The position numbers and the translations under genes are program-made. The notes under the pieces were generated by a model that did not search any database, was not told where the DNA came from, and saw nothing but the letters and a program-made list of their open reading frames with translations. From the NCBI RefSeq assembly GCF_020035535.1, contig NZ_CP083349.1, positions 682,001-746,000 of the forward strand: DNA of 64,000 nucleotides, given 5' to 3'. Below are positions 42,321 to 51,161 of the stretch, in pieces (position 1 is the stretch's first letter; every line of letters begins with the position of its first letter). This DNA is from Ensifer adhaerens. GTDB lineage: Bacteria > Pseudomonadota > Alphaproteobacteria > Rhizobiales > Rhizobiaceae.

Positions 42321-43277
42321 TCAGGCGCTCAGCGCCGTCGGAGGAAGGCAGGCCTCGCAGATTGCCGCGATATGGCGATGATCGGTGCCGCAGCAGCCAC
42401 CGAGGATGCGCAATCGTGGCAAATGCGTCGTCAGTGTTCTGTACCGCCGCCCGAGGTCGGCGGGGTCGCCGGCATCGAGCGTTTCGCTATTGTCGAGTTC
42501 GGCGTGGCTCATCATCGAGGCGTTGGCCCGGATACCGGCAATGCGATCAGTCCATGGACTGCGGCCGTCCAGGCTCGTCTCGAAATGAGCGGGATGGGCG
42601 CAGTTGATCATGTAGTAATGCGGGTAGCCGCCGGTCTCCGCGTCGACGGTCTCGATCGCGGACTGGAGGCTGCGGCCATCCGGCAGCCGGCCATCTGTCT
42701 CCACCGTGAAGGAGATGGCGCAGGGCATGCCATGGCTCTGGGCCGCACGGACAATGCCGATCGCTTCGTCAACGCTGGTCAGCGTATAGGCGCTCACCAT
42801 GTCCGCATCACTGGCGGCGAAGGCTGAGACCTGCGGCGAATGATAGTCCTCGGCCTCGTCGGGCACCATCCGGCCCAAGCGATAGCCGTCGCCACGCGGT
42901 CCGATCGCTCCGCTGAGCACGATCGGCGCCTGCGGCCGCTCATACTCGCCGCGCAGTTCCGTGAGCATGTAGATTGCGTTCTGGTTCGTGACGGTCAGTG
43001 CCTCGTCGTTGTAGCCGAGCTTTACGCCCCAATCCGAACTCGCACGCCATGTGGGCGTGTCGAGTACGAAGCCGGTGCCGTGTTGCTGAGCGATCGCGAG
43101 GTAGCGTGCATAGTAGCTCAGCAGCCGACGCCGTCCGTCGGCCGTGGAAAGCATTACGAAGGCTGCGAAATGCGGAAGCGTGACGCCCTCGTGGAAGATC
43201 AGCGTCGTCTCCATGCCGCCGTCGCTTAGGAAGAGTCCACCCTTCAAGAGCGGCAGGCTCCGTCGGTATTTGGCCAT
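42321..43277 (-). CDS. homocysteine S-methyltransferase family protein
   Basis: 318 aa from ATG 43277 (GGAG 6 nt upstream). FLSDGGMETTLIFHEG is the barrel N-terminus, and the zinc cysteines are in MINCAHP and GGCCGTDHRHI. Transfers a methyl group from a donor such as S-methylmethionine, AdoMet or betaine to homocysteine; the donor is not evident. A TetR gene is divergent with a 221-bp AT-rich spacer. Confidence 0.9.
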   Translation of the reverse strand: MAKYRRSLPLLKGGLFLSDGGMETTLIFHEGVTLPHFAAFVMLSTADGRRRLLSYYARYLAIAQQHGTGFVLDTPTWRASSDWGVKLGYNDEALTVTNQNAIYMLTELRGEYERPQAPIVLSGAIGPRGDGYRLGRMVPDEAEDYHSPQVSAFAASDADMVSAYTLTSVDEAIGIVRAAQSHGMPCAISFTVETDGRLPDGRSLQSAIETVDAETGGYPHYYMINCAHPAHFETSLDGRSPWTDRIAGIRANASMMSHAELDNSETLDAGDPADLGRRYRTLTTHLPRLRILGGCCGTDHRHIAAICEACLPPTALSA

Positions 43278-43361
43278 ATCGGTCTCCACCGGTTCAGTCT
43301 TGCTGATGAGGCCCGGGGACACCTCCAATCCCGCAGAACCAGCTAAATTACTGCCTTTTTA

Positions 43362-43381
43362 TCGTCTTCTAAACTAGACGA
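43362..43381. promoter_or_regulatory. putative TetR operator
   Basis: TCGTCT-TCTAAACT-AGACGA, a perfect 6-bp dyad in the AT-rich divergent spacer, 85 bp upstream of the methyltransferase start and about 120 bp from the tetR start. Confidence 0.4.
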
Positions 43382-43498
43382 CTTAAGGTATACTATTGCT
43401 AATATATCCGCATACTTTAGTGAAATCAGTCACTTACTGCGTTGGTTCCGTCACGGCGTCACCGGCTGGTGACCCCTTCGCTGTCGGAAACCGCACCA

Positions 43499-44131
43499 AT
43501 GGTAGGGCAGCGGCTAATGCGAAAGGGTGAGGAAACGCGAGCGAGAATCCTCGACACCGCTGAGGCCGCGGTGCTGGCGAAGGGGTTCGGCGCGACCTCG
43601 ATCGACGAACTGATCGCCGAGATCGGCATTACCAAGAGCGGCTTCTTCTACCATTTCCGGGACAAGAATGAACTCGCCCGGGCGCTGCTCGAACGCTACA
43701 TCGAGAACGACGAGCGCATCTACGACGAAATCTTTGGTCGGGCTCATCAATTGGCCGATGATCCGCTGCAGGCTCTTCTGCTCGGCCTGAAGCTGCTGTC
43801 CGAAACTCTGTCTGATTTGCCGAACGGCCATCCAGGTTGCCTGGTCGCAGTCATGTGCACCCAGGAGCGGGCCTTCGATCGCGAGATCCAGGAAATCAAC
43901 CGGCAGGCGGCGCTGATGTGGCGCCGGCGCTTCGGTGCGATGTTCGAGGAGATCATGCGCGTCTATCGGCCGCGCGAGCCGCTGGACGTCGACCAGCTCG
44001 CCGATATGGTTTCGACCGTGCTCGAAGGCGGCATCATCCTGTCGAAGGCGCTGAAGCAGCCCGAAAGCCTGCCGCAGCAGTTGCTCGTGCTTCGGTCCTT
44101 CGTCCGGCTGCTGTTCCAGCCGGCGGTGTGA
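43499..44131 (+). CDS. TetR/AcrR family regulator
   Basis: 210 aa from ATG 43499; ATG 43517 with AGGG upstream is equally possible. GEETRARILDTAEAAVLAKGFGATSIDELIAEIGITKSGFFYHFRDKNELARALL is a textbook TetR HTH. The C-terminal part (GCLVAVMCTQERAFD, LADMVSTVLEGGIILSKAL) fits the TetR_C group of AcrR-like repressors. Divergent from the methyltransferase. Confidence 0.88.
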   Translation: MVGQRLMRKGEETRARILDTAEAAVLAKGFGATSIDELIAEIGITKSGFFYHFRDKNELARALLERYIENDERIYDEIFGRAHQLADDPLQALLLGLKLLSETLSDLPNGHPGCLVAVMCTQERAFDREIQEINRQAALMWRRRFGAMFEEIMRVYRPREPLDVDQLADMVSTVLEGGIILSKALKQPESLPQQLLVLRSFVRLLFQPAV

Positions 44132-44187
44132 GCAATTCCAGGAGAAGGTGAAGCGGTTTTCCGTCCGGAATGGGGCCTTGCGGAGCG

Positions 44188-44706
44188 TCAGCCTTCCATC
44201 TCAAGCGCCAGGGTGGCGAGCTTGCGCACCGTATTGAGGTTGCGCGCGGTGCCGGCTTTTGCGGCCGGCAGCTTGAACTTCGAGCGGCCGGAACCGTTCG
44301 GGAAGTGGATATAGATCTCGGCTCCGGCAACCTGGGCTTCTTCGCCATCGGGCGCCACGAGCTTGTCGAGCGCGTCGGCCGGCGCCGGCTCACGCAGGAA
44401 AACGACCAGCAGCAGATTGGGACGGGCGTTCGGGAAGGGGGCCTGATCGGCGATCACCTGCAATTGCGCGCCGGTCCTGATCATCACGCCCGGCGCCTTG
44501 CCGAGCTTTTCCTGAAGGGCGCTGTCCAGCATCGCGGCTACTGCCGCCGCCGGCAGATCGGAGCGGAACAGCACGTTTCCGCTCTGAATGTAGGTCTTGA
44601 CGTCGGCAAAGCCGAGCCCCTCGCAGATCGCCTTGAGGTCGGCCATCGGAAGCGATCCTGTGCCGCCGACATTGACGGCACGCAGCAAGGCGACATGGAC
44701 GGGCAT
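44188..44706 (-). CDS. DUF1697 family protein
   Basis: 172 aa from ATG 44706. HVALLRAVNVGGTGSLPMADL, then FADVKTYIQSGNVLFRSD, is the DUF1697 signature; LNTVRKLATLALEMEG closes it. Ribosome site GGAGG lies 7 nt upstream. A conserved small cytosolic protein with no proven function. Confidence 0.9.
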   Translation of the reverse strand: MPVHVALLRAVNVGGTGSLPMADLKAICEGLGFADVKTYIQSGNVLFRSDLPAAAVAAMLDSALQEKLGKAPGVMIRTGAQLQVIADQAPFPNARPNLLLVVFLREPAPADALDKLVAPDGEEAQVAGAEIYIHFPNGSGRSKFKLPAAKAGTARNLNTVRKLATLALEMEG

Positions 44707-44834
44707 GGCGGGACCTCCGGGACCACGATGATTTTTGGCGGCTGGACCCAAAACCATCACCGCGGTCGATTTTCACAATAGGAAGCGGGGGGTGTATGCG
44801 GAAAACCGCATACACGTCCCTCATCCAGCTCCAG

Positions 44835-46943
44835 TTACATCTTGCCGGCGACCTTGATCGCGAAGGCATATTCGAAGGCGATCTCTTCGAGCCGCTGGAA
44901 GCGGCCGGAGGCGCCGCCGTGGCCCGCATCCATGTTGGTCTTCATCAGGATCGGCGCGCTGCCCGTCGTCTTCTCACGCAGCCGCGCGACCCATTTTGCC
45001 GGCTCCCAATAGGTGACGCGCGGATCGGTAAGGCCGCCGAGTGCAAGGATCGCCGGATAGGATTTGGCGTCGACATTGTCGTAGGGCGAGTAGCCGGCGA
45101 TGATGTCGTAGAATTCGCGGCTTTCGATCGGGTTGCCCCATTCCGGCCACTCCGGCGGGGTCAGCGGCAGCGTGTCGTCGAGCATGGTGTTGAGCACGTC
45201 GACGAAGGGCACGGCCGCGATGATGCCCGTGAATTTCTCCGGAGCCATGTTGGCGATCGCCCCCATCAGCATGCCGCCGGCCGAACCGCCCTCGGCGACG
45301 ATCTTTGCGTAGGACGTGAACTTCTGTTGATTCAGATAGTCAGCGGCGGCGATGAAATCCTTGAAGGTGTTGGTCTTCTTGGCCATCTTGCCGTCTTCGT
45401 ACCAGGCAAAGCCACGGTCCTTGCCGCCGCGGATATGGGCAATCGCATAGACGAAGCCGCGGTCGGCGAGCGACAGGCAATTGGTGTTGAAGCCGGCGGG
45501 AATGGTGATGCCATAGGCGCCATAGCCGTAGAGCAGGCAGGGAGCAGAACCATCGAGTGGCGTGTCCTTGCGATAGAGCAGTGTCACCGGCACTTCGGTA
45601 CCGTCCCAGGATGGCGCGAAGACGCGGCGGGTCACGTAGTCGTCCGGGTTGTGGCCGGAGGGCACTTCCTGGGTCTTGAGCAGCGTGCGCTCGCGCGTTG
45701 CCATGTCGTAGTCGAAAAGCTGCGACGGCGTCGTCATCGATGAATAGGAAAACCGGATGACGTCGGTGTCGTATTCGGCAGCACCGGAAAGACCGAGCGA
45801 ATAGGCTTCTTCCGCAAAGGCGATCGCATGTTCCTCGCCGGTCTTCCGGTCGCGAATGACGATCTCCGGCAGTCCTTCGCGCCGCTGCAGCCAGACGAGA
45901 TGGCGGGCATAGGCCATGTGGCTGAGGATAAGCGTACCGGACTTGTGCGGCACGATCTCGCGCCAATTCTCCTTGCCCGGTGCATTGACCGGCGCTTCCA
46001 CGATCTTGAAATCCTTGGCGCCGTCGGCGTTGGTCAGGATGTAGAAGACGTCGCCGCCTTCGGTCATAGAATATTCAAGCCCGACGACACGTTCGGCAAC
46101 GAGCTTCGGCTCGGCCGTGAGGTCGCTGGTCGAAAGCAGCCGATACTCGCTGGTCTCGTGATCATGGATGTCGATGTAGATGAAGTCGTCGAGCAGCGAG
46201 CCGCCGACCGACATGAAGAAGCCCGGGTCCTCTTCCTCGTAGACCAGCCGGTCTTCGGCCTGGGCTGTGCCGAGCACGTGGTGGAAGATCTTCGAAGGGC
46301 GATGGTTGTCGTCGAGCACGGTATAGAAGAAGCTCTTGCCGTCGGGCGCCCAGGCGCCGCCACCGCCGGTGTTCTCGATCACATCGGCCATGTCCTCGCC
46401 GGTTGAGAGATCGCGAACCCGCAGCGTGAAATATTCCGAACCCTTGTCGTCATAGCCCCAGATGCCGATGCTGTGGTCGGTCGAATGGTCGAGGCCGGCA
46501 AGACGGAAATAGGCCTTGCCCTCGGCTTCCTTGTCGCCGTCGAGCAGGAGTTGGCGGATCGTCTCGTCCTTGTGGTCGCCGTCACGCGGAATGCGGAAGT
46601 AGCGCGGCTGTTCGCCGCCGGTAACATAGGCATGGCCATAGGCGAAGGGGCCATCCTTGACCGGGATCGAGCTGTCGTCTTCCTTGATCCGGCCGCGCAT
46701 CTCGGCAAACAGCGTCTTCTGCAGCGCCTTGGTGTCGTCCATCGCCGCATTCATATAGGCGTTTTCGGCTTCGAGATGCTTGCGGATTTCCGGGTCGAGG
46801 ATGGACGGATCGCGGAACATCGCCTGCCAGTTGTCCGCGCGCAGCCAGGCGTAGTCGTCGGTGCGGGCAATGCCGTGGCGCGTGTCGCTCACCGGCTTCT
46901 TTGCAGCGACGGGAGCTTGGGGGAGGTTGCTGAATACGGACAA
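44835..46943 (-). CDS. ptrB: oligopeptidase B (S9A serine peptidase)
   Basis: 702 aa. N-terminal propeller (about 70-410), catalytic alpha/beta domain after PGFNTNCLSLADRGFVYAIAHIRGG. The triad is Ser554 (EGGSAGG), Asp640 (GLTDPRV) and His675 (DAGHGG). Cleaves short peptides after Arg/Lys in the cytosol. ATG 46943 has GGAG 13 nt upstream (weak). Monocistronic. Confidence 0.95.
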   Translation of the reverse strand: MSVFSNLPQAPVAAKKPVSDTRHGIARTDDYAWLRADNWQAMFRDPSILDPEIRKHLEAENAYMNAAMDDTKALQKTLFAEMRGRIKEDDSSIPVKDGPFAYGHAYVTGGEQPRYFRIPRDGDHKDETIRQLLLDGDKEAEGKAYFRLAGLDHSTDHSIGIWGYDDKGSEYFTLRVRDLSTGEDMADVIENTGGGGAWAPDGKSFFYTVLDDNHRPSKIFHHVLGTAQAEDRLVYEEEDPGFFMSVGGSLLDDFIYIDIHDHETSEYRLLSTSDLTAEPKLVAERVVGLEYSMTEGGDVFYILTNADGAKDFKIVEAPVNAPGKENWREIVPHKSGTLILSHMAYARHLVWLQRREGLPEIVIRDRKTGEEHAIAFAEEAYSLGLSGAAEYDTDVIRFSYSSMTTPSQLFDYDMATRERTLLKTQEVPSGHNPDDYVTRRVFAPSWDGTEVPVTLLYRKDTPLDGSAPCLLYGYGAYGITIPAGFNTNCLSLADRGFVYAIAHIRGGKDRGFAWYEDGKMAKKTNTFKDFIAAADYLNQQKFTSYAKIVAEGGSAGGMLMGAIANMAPEKFTGIIAAVPFVDVLNTMLDDTLPLTPPEWPEWGNPIESREFYDIIAGYSPYDNVDAKSYPAILALGGLTDPRVTYWEPAKWVARLREKTTGSAPILMKTNMDAGHGGASGRFQRLEEIAFEYAFAIKVAGKM

Positions 46944-47056
46944 GATGCGTCTCCGGGATCAATGCGGCGGGAGACAATGAGATAGAGAGCCTGCCGATGG
47001 GGATCAAGCGCAAAGGCGGTCGCCGGACGCGCGTTCGTCGTCCGGCGACCGGGTTG

Positions 47057-47081
47057 CCTCTTCCCTGTTTGCGGGGAGAGG
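47057..47081. repeat. CCTCTTCCC/GGGGAGAGG intergenic palindrome
   Basis: CCTCTTCCC (47057-47065) pairs with GGGGAGAGG (47073-47081), one wobble. It resembles the palindromes at 27490 and 42271 and the CCCTCTCCCCG-type hairpins scattered in rhizobial intergenic DNA. It lies downstream of the tautomerase gene, so it may also end that operon. Confidence 0.45.
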
Positions 47082-47092
47082 GCTTGTCCTTC

Positions 47093-47305
47093 CTACGACT
47101 TGGTCCTGACCCGGCGTCGATATTCTGCGACCGGCAGTCCGCCGACGCCCCAGTCTTCCAGCGCCACTTCGTCGATCACCACGAAGGTGCTGGCCGGATC
47201 CTTGGCGAGCACCGTCGCAAGCAGGTCGGTCACACCCTTGATCAGGGCGGCCTTCTGTTCGGCGGTCGCTCCTTCGCGAGTGATCTTGATGTTCACGTAG
47301 GGCAT
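47093..47305 (-). CDS. 4-oxalocrotonate tautomerase family protein
   Basis: 70 aa, beginning MPYVNIKITREGATAEQK, so removal of Met exposes the catalytic Pro1. ALIKGVTDLLATVLAKDPASTFVVIDE is the helix and second strand. Length fits 4-OT-like proteins that isomerise unsaturated keto acids. Last gene of the GST/NTF2-like operon. Substrate unknown. Confidence 0.92.
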   Translation of the reverse strand: MPYVNIKITREGATAEQKAALIKGVTDLLATVLAKDPASTFVVIDEVALEDWGVGGLPVAEYRRRVRTKS

Positions 47306-47315
47306 TCAGTTCTCC

Positions 47316-47711
47316 TCATGTGGAAGGTTTGAGGTCGTAGTGGAAGACCTTTGCGATGATCTGCCAGCGGCCGTCGACGAAGACGAGCGACAGGAGATCG
47401 GTGAAGGCCCTCTCGCCGATGGCGCACTGGACCTTGGCGATTGCCGTCACCGGCCCGGCGAATTCGACGGAAAGGATCCGGTCTGCGCGTTCCTCGCCTC
47501 GGCTTTCGGGCGAAGGGCGCTTGTCGACGATCGGAAAGTACCTGTCCATATCGAGTTCGAGCAAGGTGCCATCCGTCGCTGTGGCGTAGAGTGCCTTCGG
47601 GTGGAAAACCTGCCTGAGGATGCTGGTGTCGCTTCGGTAGAGCCCGTCGAAGTATCGCTGCAGCACCTCGATGATGGCCGAGAATTGCGGATCATTCGGT
47701 GTGCTGCTCAT
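47316..47711 (-). CDS. NTF2-like (lumazine-binding/SnoaL-type) protein
   Basis: 131 aa cone-shaped NTF2-like domain: IEVLQRYFDGLYRSDTSILRQVFHPKALY and LSLVFVDGRWQIIAKVFHYD are the first helices and closing strands of the Lumazine_bd_2 group. Its start overlaps the GST stop by 4 nt (ATGA), so translation is coupled. Possible small-molecule binding or isomerase protein; no catalytic residue is assignable. Confidence 0.82.
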   Translation of the reverse strand: MSSTPNDPQFSAIIEVLQRYFDGLYRSDTSILRQVFHPKALYATATDGTLLELDMDRYFPIVDKRPSPESRGEERADRILSVEFAGPVTAIAKVQCAIGERAFTDLLSLVFVDGRWQIIAKVFHYDLKPST

Positions 47712-48322
47712 GCCGCGATCAACCCCTCGGCCTGCATCGCGGCGCGTACCGCCGGCCGCTCGCCGATCCTCTTCATGTAGGCAGTGAGATGCGGCCAGGG
47801 CTCAAGCGAAACACCGGTGACGCTGCCCCAGTTGACGACGGTGAAGAGATAGGCGTCGGCAACCGAGAAGGTCTCGCCGAGCAGATGGGGGCGCCCGTCG
47901 CAAAGCAGGCTTTCGACATTGCCGAAGCGCTTCGCCACCTGGGCCGCGGCCGCATCCTTCGCCTCTGCGCTCGCCGTCTTGCTGAACAGTGGCGAGAATG
48001 CCTTGTGCAATTCGGACGAGATGAAGTTCAACTGTTCGTGCAGGCGGGTGCGCTCCAGCGTGCCGTTGGCCGGTGCGAGCTTTGCTGCCGGAAAGCGATC
48101 TGCGATGTATTGCACGACCGCTGCACCTTCGGTGACGACATCGCCGCTCTCCAGCACCAGCGCGGGCACGTAACCCTTTGGGTTGATGGCCTTGAAATCG
48201 GCGCCGGTTTCCGTGCGGTGTGTCGCGGTGTCGACCTTGACGATCTCGAAGTCGGCGCCCGCTTCGCGCAGGCTGATATGGGGAGAAAGCGAGCAGGCGC
48301 CGGGGGCGTAGTAAAGCTTCAT
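47708..48322 (-). CDS. beta-class glutathione S-transferase
   Basis: 204 aa from ATG 48322 (AAGGAA upstream). MKLYYAPGACSLSPHISLRE has Cys10, the catalytic cysteine of beta-class GSTs, AINPKGYVPAL the cis-Pro and EGAAVVQYIAD the glutathione site. First gene of a three-gene operon with the NTF2-like and tautomerase genes, divergent from an HxlR regulator. Together they suggest detoxification of quinones or ring-cleavage products. Confidence 0.92.
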   Translation of the reverse strand: MKLYYAPGACSLSPHISLREAGADFEIVKVDTATHRTETGADFKAINPKGYVPALVLESGDVVTEGAAVVQYIADRFPAAKLAPANGTLERTRLHEQLNFISSELHKAFSPLFSKTASAEAKDAAAAQVAKRFGNVESLLCDGRPHLLGETFSVADAYLFTVVNWGSVTGVSLEPWPHLTAYMKRIGERPAVRAAMQAEGLIAA

Positions 48323-48383
48323 GACCAAGTTCCTTGCTGAAATCATCGTCTCCTATCGAAGACGTGGGAACCTAAGCGCAAGC

Positions 48384-48447
48384 GATAACCTTTGTATATC
48401 AGATAACCTTATGTTACCTCCTTTTCCGGTTTCCCGACGGTAACTGG
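48384..48447. promoter_or_regulatory. HxlR operator region
   Basis: GATAACC occurs at 48384 and 48402 (18-bp period), GTTACC lies at 48413, and GGTTTCCCGACGGTAACTGG at 48428-48447 ends 11 bp upstream of the hxlR start. The last element resembles the dyad in front of the second hxlR gene (54517). Confidence 0.45.
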
Positions 48448-48458
48448 AAAATTTGCCC

Positions 48459-48869
48459 ATGAGCTTGAAAGTCCGGAAAAATCGGGCTGCGGCCTTGCCG
48501 CCCACCTGCCCGGTCGGCGAATGCATGGTGTTGCTCGGCGGCGCCTGGACGCCGAACATCCTCTGGTCCTTGAGCGCCGGACCGCGCCGTTTCAGCGAAC
48601 TCAGGATCGATGTTCCCGGCATTTCGGCAAAGGTCCTGAGCACGCGGCTGAAGGAGCTCGAGGAAAAGGGTGCGATCGACAGACGGATCGTCCCGACTTC
48701 GCCGCCCTCGGTGGAGTATAGCCTGAGCGAACTCGGTCTGGAGTTCATTCCGGCGATCCATGCCATCGTCGAAGTCGGCCATCGGCTGAAGCAGCGGCGC
48801 GAAGCTGAGCGGCTCCGTAGCGAAGTCGCGCACGGGAATGCGGTACCCGCGGCGGTCGCTGGCGTTTGA
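48459..48869 (+). CDS. HxlR-family regulator
   Basis: 136 aa from ATG 48459. TCPVGECMVLLGGAWTPNILWSLSAGPRRFSEL is the HxlR signature with a reactive N-terminal cysteine pair (CPVGEC); ISAKVLSTRLKELEEKGAIDRRIV is the recognition helix and wing. Such proteins (YodB, QorR) sense quinones or electrophiles by cysteine modification. Divergent from the GST operon, its likely target. Confidence 0.9.
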   Translation: MSLKVRKNRAAALPPTCPVGECMVLLGGAWTPNILWSLSAGPRRFSELRIDVPGISAKVLSTRLKELEEKGAIDRRIVPTSPPSVEYSLSELGLEFIPAIHAIVEVGHRLKQRREAERLRSEVAHGNAVPAAVAGV

Positions 48870-48872
48870 CGC

Positions 48873-49805
48873 CTACCAGCGTCCCTTCAACGATTGCACG
48901 GCGTGCTCGATGAAGGCTCTGACTTTCGGAGTCTCGGCCTGGCGGTCGGCAAAGCAGGCGTAGAAGTCGAAAGGTTCGTGGTCGGTATTGGCCACGCCTT
49001 CGCGCGGCACGCCGCCGAAGAGCGGCACCACCAGTCCCTGCTCGATCAGCGGTGCTGCGATAAAGGCGCCAAGACGGGTGATGCCGGCGCCGGCGATCGC
49101 CATTTCCGCGAGCGTGTCGATGTCGTTGCTGACAATCGTCGCTTTCAGTTCCGGTTCGAAGCGCAGGCCGTCGCGGTTGAACGCCCAGCGAAAGATGCGA
49201 CCGTGCCCGGCATAGCGATAGACAAGGCAATCGTGGTGGACGAGATCTTCGGGCCGTTGCGGCCGGCCGCGTCGCTCCAGATAGGATGGCGCGGCGCAGA
49301 TGATCATCGGCACGGAAGCGAGCTTGCGGGCAATCAGGCCCTGTTCGAGTTGCAGGCCGAAGCGCACACTGATGTCGATGCCTTCGCCGATATGGTCGAT
49401 TTCCCGGTCGGTGACGACGAGTTCGATCGAGACATCGGGATACCGCGCGGCGAAGGACGGCACGAGCGGAGCCACGACATGGCGGCCGAAGGCGACCGAT
49501 GAGGCGATCTTGAGCTGTCCGCGCGGCTCAGTGCTGAGCGCGGAGACGGCTGCGGCCGCTAGTTCCAATTCGTGCACGATACCGCGCACCCGCTCGTAAT
49601 AGATCCGGCCGCTCTCGGTCAGGCCAAGCTGGCGCGTGGTGCGGCTCAGCAGCCGGCTGCCAAGTGACCGCTCCAGCCGCGCGATGTTCTGGCTTGCTGA
49701 TGCAGGCGTGATCCCCAGCTTGCGCGCGGCCGCGGCGATGCTGCCCTCTTCGACGCTTCTGACGAAACTCTCCACTCCGCGCAGCGTGTCCATAATGTCA
49801 TCCAT
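48873..49805 (-). CDS. LysR-type regulator
   Basis: 310 aa. LRGVESFVRSVEEGSIAAAARKLGITPASASQNIARLERSLG is the HTH and LLSRTTRQLGLTESGRIYYER the wing. The effector domain has SSVAFGRHVVAPLVPSFAARYPDVS. An inverted repeat overlaps its start codon, consistent with autorepression. Stop-to-stop distance to the convergent HxlR gene is 3 bp. No divergent transporter, only a DUF2798 gene. Confidence 0.9.
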   Translation of the reverse strand: MDDIMDTLRGVESFVRSVEEGSIAAAARKLGITPASASQNIARLERSLGSRLLSRTTRQLGLTESGRIYYERVRGIVHELELAAAAVSALSTEPRGQLKIASSVAFGRHVVAPLVPSFAARYPDVSIELVVTDREIDHIGEGIDISVRFGLQLEQGLIARKLASVPMIICAAPSYLERRGRPQRPEDLVHHDCLVYRYAGHGRIFRWAFNRDGLRFEPELKATIVSNDIDTLAEMAIAGAGITRLGAFIAAPLIEQGLVVPLFGGVPREGVANTDHEPFDFYACFADRQAETPKVRAFIEHAVQSLKGRW

Positions 49806-49829
49806 CGAATGTTTGTGAATATTCGATGG
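49802..49829. promoter_or_regulatory. LysR-type dyad overlapping start codon
   Basis: CCATCGAAT (49802-49810) and ATTCGATGG (49821-49829), a perfect 9-bp inverted repeat with a 10-bp spacer. The LysR start codon lies inside the left arm, so bound regulator would also cover the start of the transcript or the codon itself. Confidence 0.55.
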
Positions 49830-49941
49830 TTTTGCCTATCTCTGACGGAGGTTGCAACCGCCTACCTCGCCGACGCGTGATCCGTATAGTGCGGCCCGAA
49901 GCGAGGGGATGGTCCCCTCGGTCATTTCAGGAGAGTTTCTG

Positions 49942-50214
49942 ATGGAAGATACACTGTCCGCTCCGCGGCTCGCGCGCAGCCGCAAGCTGCCGCCGCGCAC
50001 GGCGCCCATCGCCTTCGCCTTCTTCATGTCGGCGATCATGGCGTTCTTGATGTGCTGCGTCATCGTCGGCGCCAACACCGGCATCGATGCCGGGTATCCG
50101 GCCCGCGTGATCGGCTCCTACCTGCTCGCCATGCCCGTCGCCTTCGTTTGCGTGTTGCTCGTCCGCCCGCTAGTCGCAAGGCTCGTTGGCGCCGTCTGCC
50201 GTCTGCCCGGTTGA
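49942..50214 (+). CDS. DUF2798 family membrane protein
   Basis: 90 aa from ATG 49942 (AGGAGAG upstream). Two TM helices (about 26-46 and 60-80). FAFFMSAIMAFLMC and YPARVIGSYLLAMPVAFVCVLLVRPLV match the DUF2798 hairpin. Divergent from the LysR gene with a 136-bp spacer containing the dyad; a plausible LysR target. Function unknown. Confidence 0.88.
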   Translation: MEDTLSAPRLARSRKLPPRTAPIAFAFFMSAIMAFLMCCVIVGANTGIDAGYPARVIGSYLLAMPVAFVCVLLVRPLVARLVGAVCRLPG

Positions 50215-50384
50215 GCAGAGCACCGTCCCGGAAAGCCGGGACGGGCTGCCCGATGCATCGCCTTGCGGATCAACGGACGGAGCCGCGATAATCCGTCGGC
50301 GTGGCTGGCAAACAACATCTCCCGTTCATGTGCTCCTGTATAAAGCGGCACGTTGCTTTGGTTTTGATCGGGAGCAGGGGTATC

Positions 50385-51143
50385 GTGAACAATACATATG
50401 GCAGACTTGCCTCTCATGTTTATAATTTAGACAAATATATTGGAAAGTCCTTCGGCGACGTAGAATACTATCGGGCGCGGCTCGAAGGCTGTGCCGGGCC
50501 GATCCTTGAGCCTGCGGTCGGCAACGGCCGGGCGCTGATCCCATTGCTGGAAGCCGGCTTCGATGTGTGCGGGTTCGACGCCTCAGAAGACATGCTCGAT
50601 TACTGCCGGGCCCAATGTGCCGAGCGCGGGTTTGCCCCGGCATTGTCGCGCCAGACCTTCGAGAGCTTTACCTACCAGCAGCGCTTCGATGCGATCGTCG
50701 TTCCGGCCGGCTCCCTGCAATTGATCGGCCATCATGCGGTGGCGAGCGCGGTGCTGAGACGTTTCCACGATCATCTGGCGCCTGCCGGACGTTTGATCTT
50801 CGATCTCTATCCGAACGACATGGTCGCGGACCTGCAACCCAATATCCGAAGCTGGCAGACGGAGACGGGCGACCTGCTGACGTTGAACAGCCAGCGGGTA
50901 AAGACGGACATCATCGGCCAGACGACGGTATCGCACCTGCGCTACGACCTCTGGCAAGTGGGGAGGCTGGTATCGAGCGAGCTCGAGTTCTTCACCATGC
51001 GCTGGTGGGGTGTTCAGGAAATGGTGCTCACGCTGCAGGCCGCCGGCTTCGTCGATATCGTCGTTACCGGCGACTATGCATTTGGCCGCGCGCCGCAACA
51101 CGGTGACCATGTCGTCACCTTCGAGTGCCAGCGATCGGGTTAA
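50385..51143 (+). CDS. class I SAM-dependent methyltransferase
   Basis: 252 aa from GTG 50385, preceded by GGGAGCAGGGG; an extension to 50301 is not supported. ILEPAVGNGRALIPLLEAGFDVCGFDASEDML carries SAM motif I and the ribose-binding Asp, FDAIVVPAGSLQLI is motif II. The first 40 codons are AT-richer than the rest and neighbours, a mild sign of recent joining. Substrate unknown. Followed by a strong bidirectional terminator. Confidence 0.85.
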   Translation: MNNTYGRLASHVYNLDKYIGKSFGDVEYYRARLEGCAGPILEPAVGNGRALIPLLEAGFDVCGFDASEDMLDYCRAQCAERGFAPALSRQTFESFTYQQRFDAIVVPAGSLQLIGHHAVASAVLRRFHDHLAPAGRLIFDLYPNDMVADLQPNIRSWQTETGDLLTLNSQRVKTDIIGQTTVSHLRYDLWQVGRLVSSELEFFTMRWWGVQEMVLTLQAAGFVDIVVTGDYAFGRAPQHGDHVVTFECQRSG

Positions 51144-51161
51144 TCCGAGTGAACGTCGGAG

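Noticed and set aside
43278..43498. SAM or SAH riboswitch before the homocysteine methyltransferase gene
   Set aside because: I could not trace the pseudoknot or core of a SAM-II or SAH motif; only a protein-type dyad is visible.
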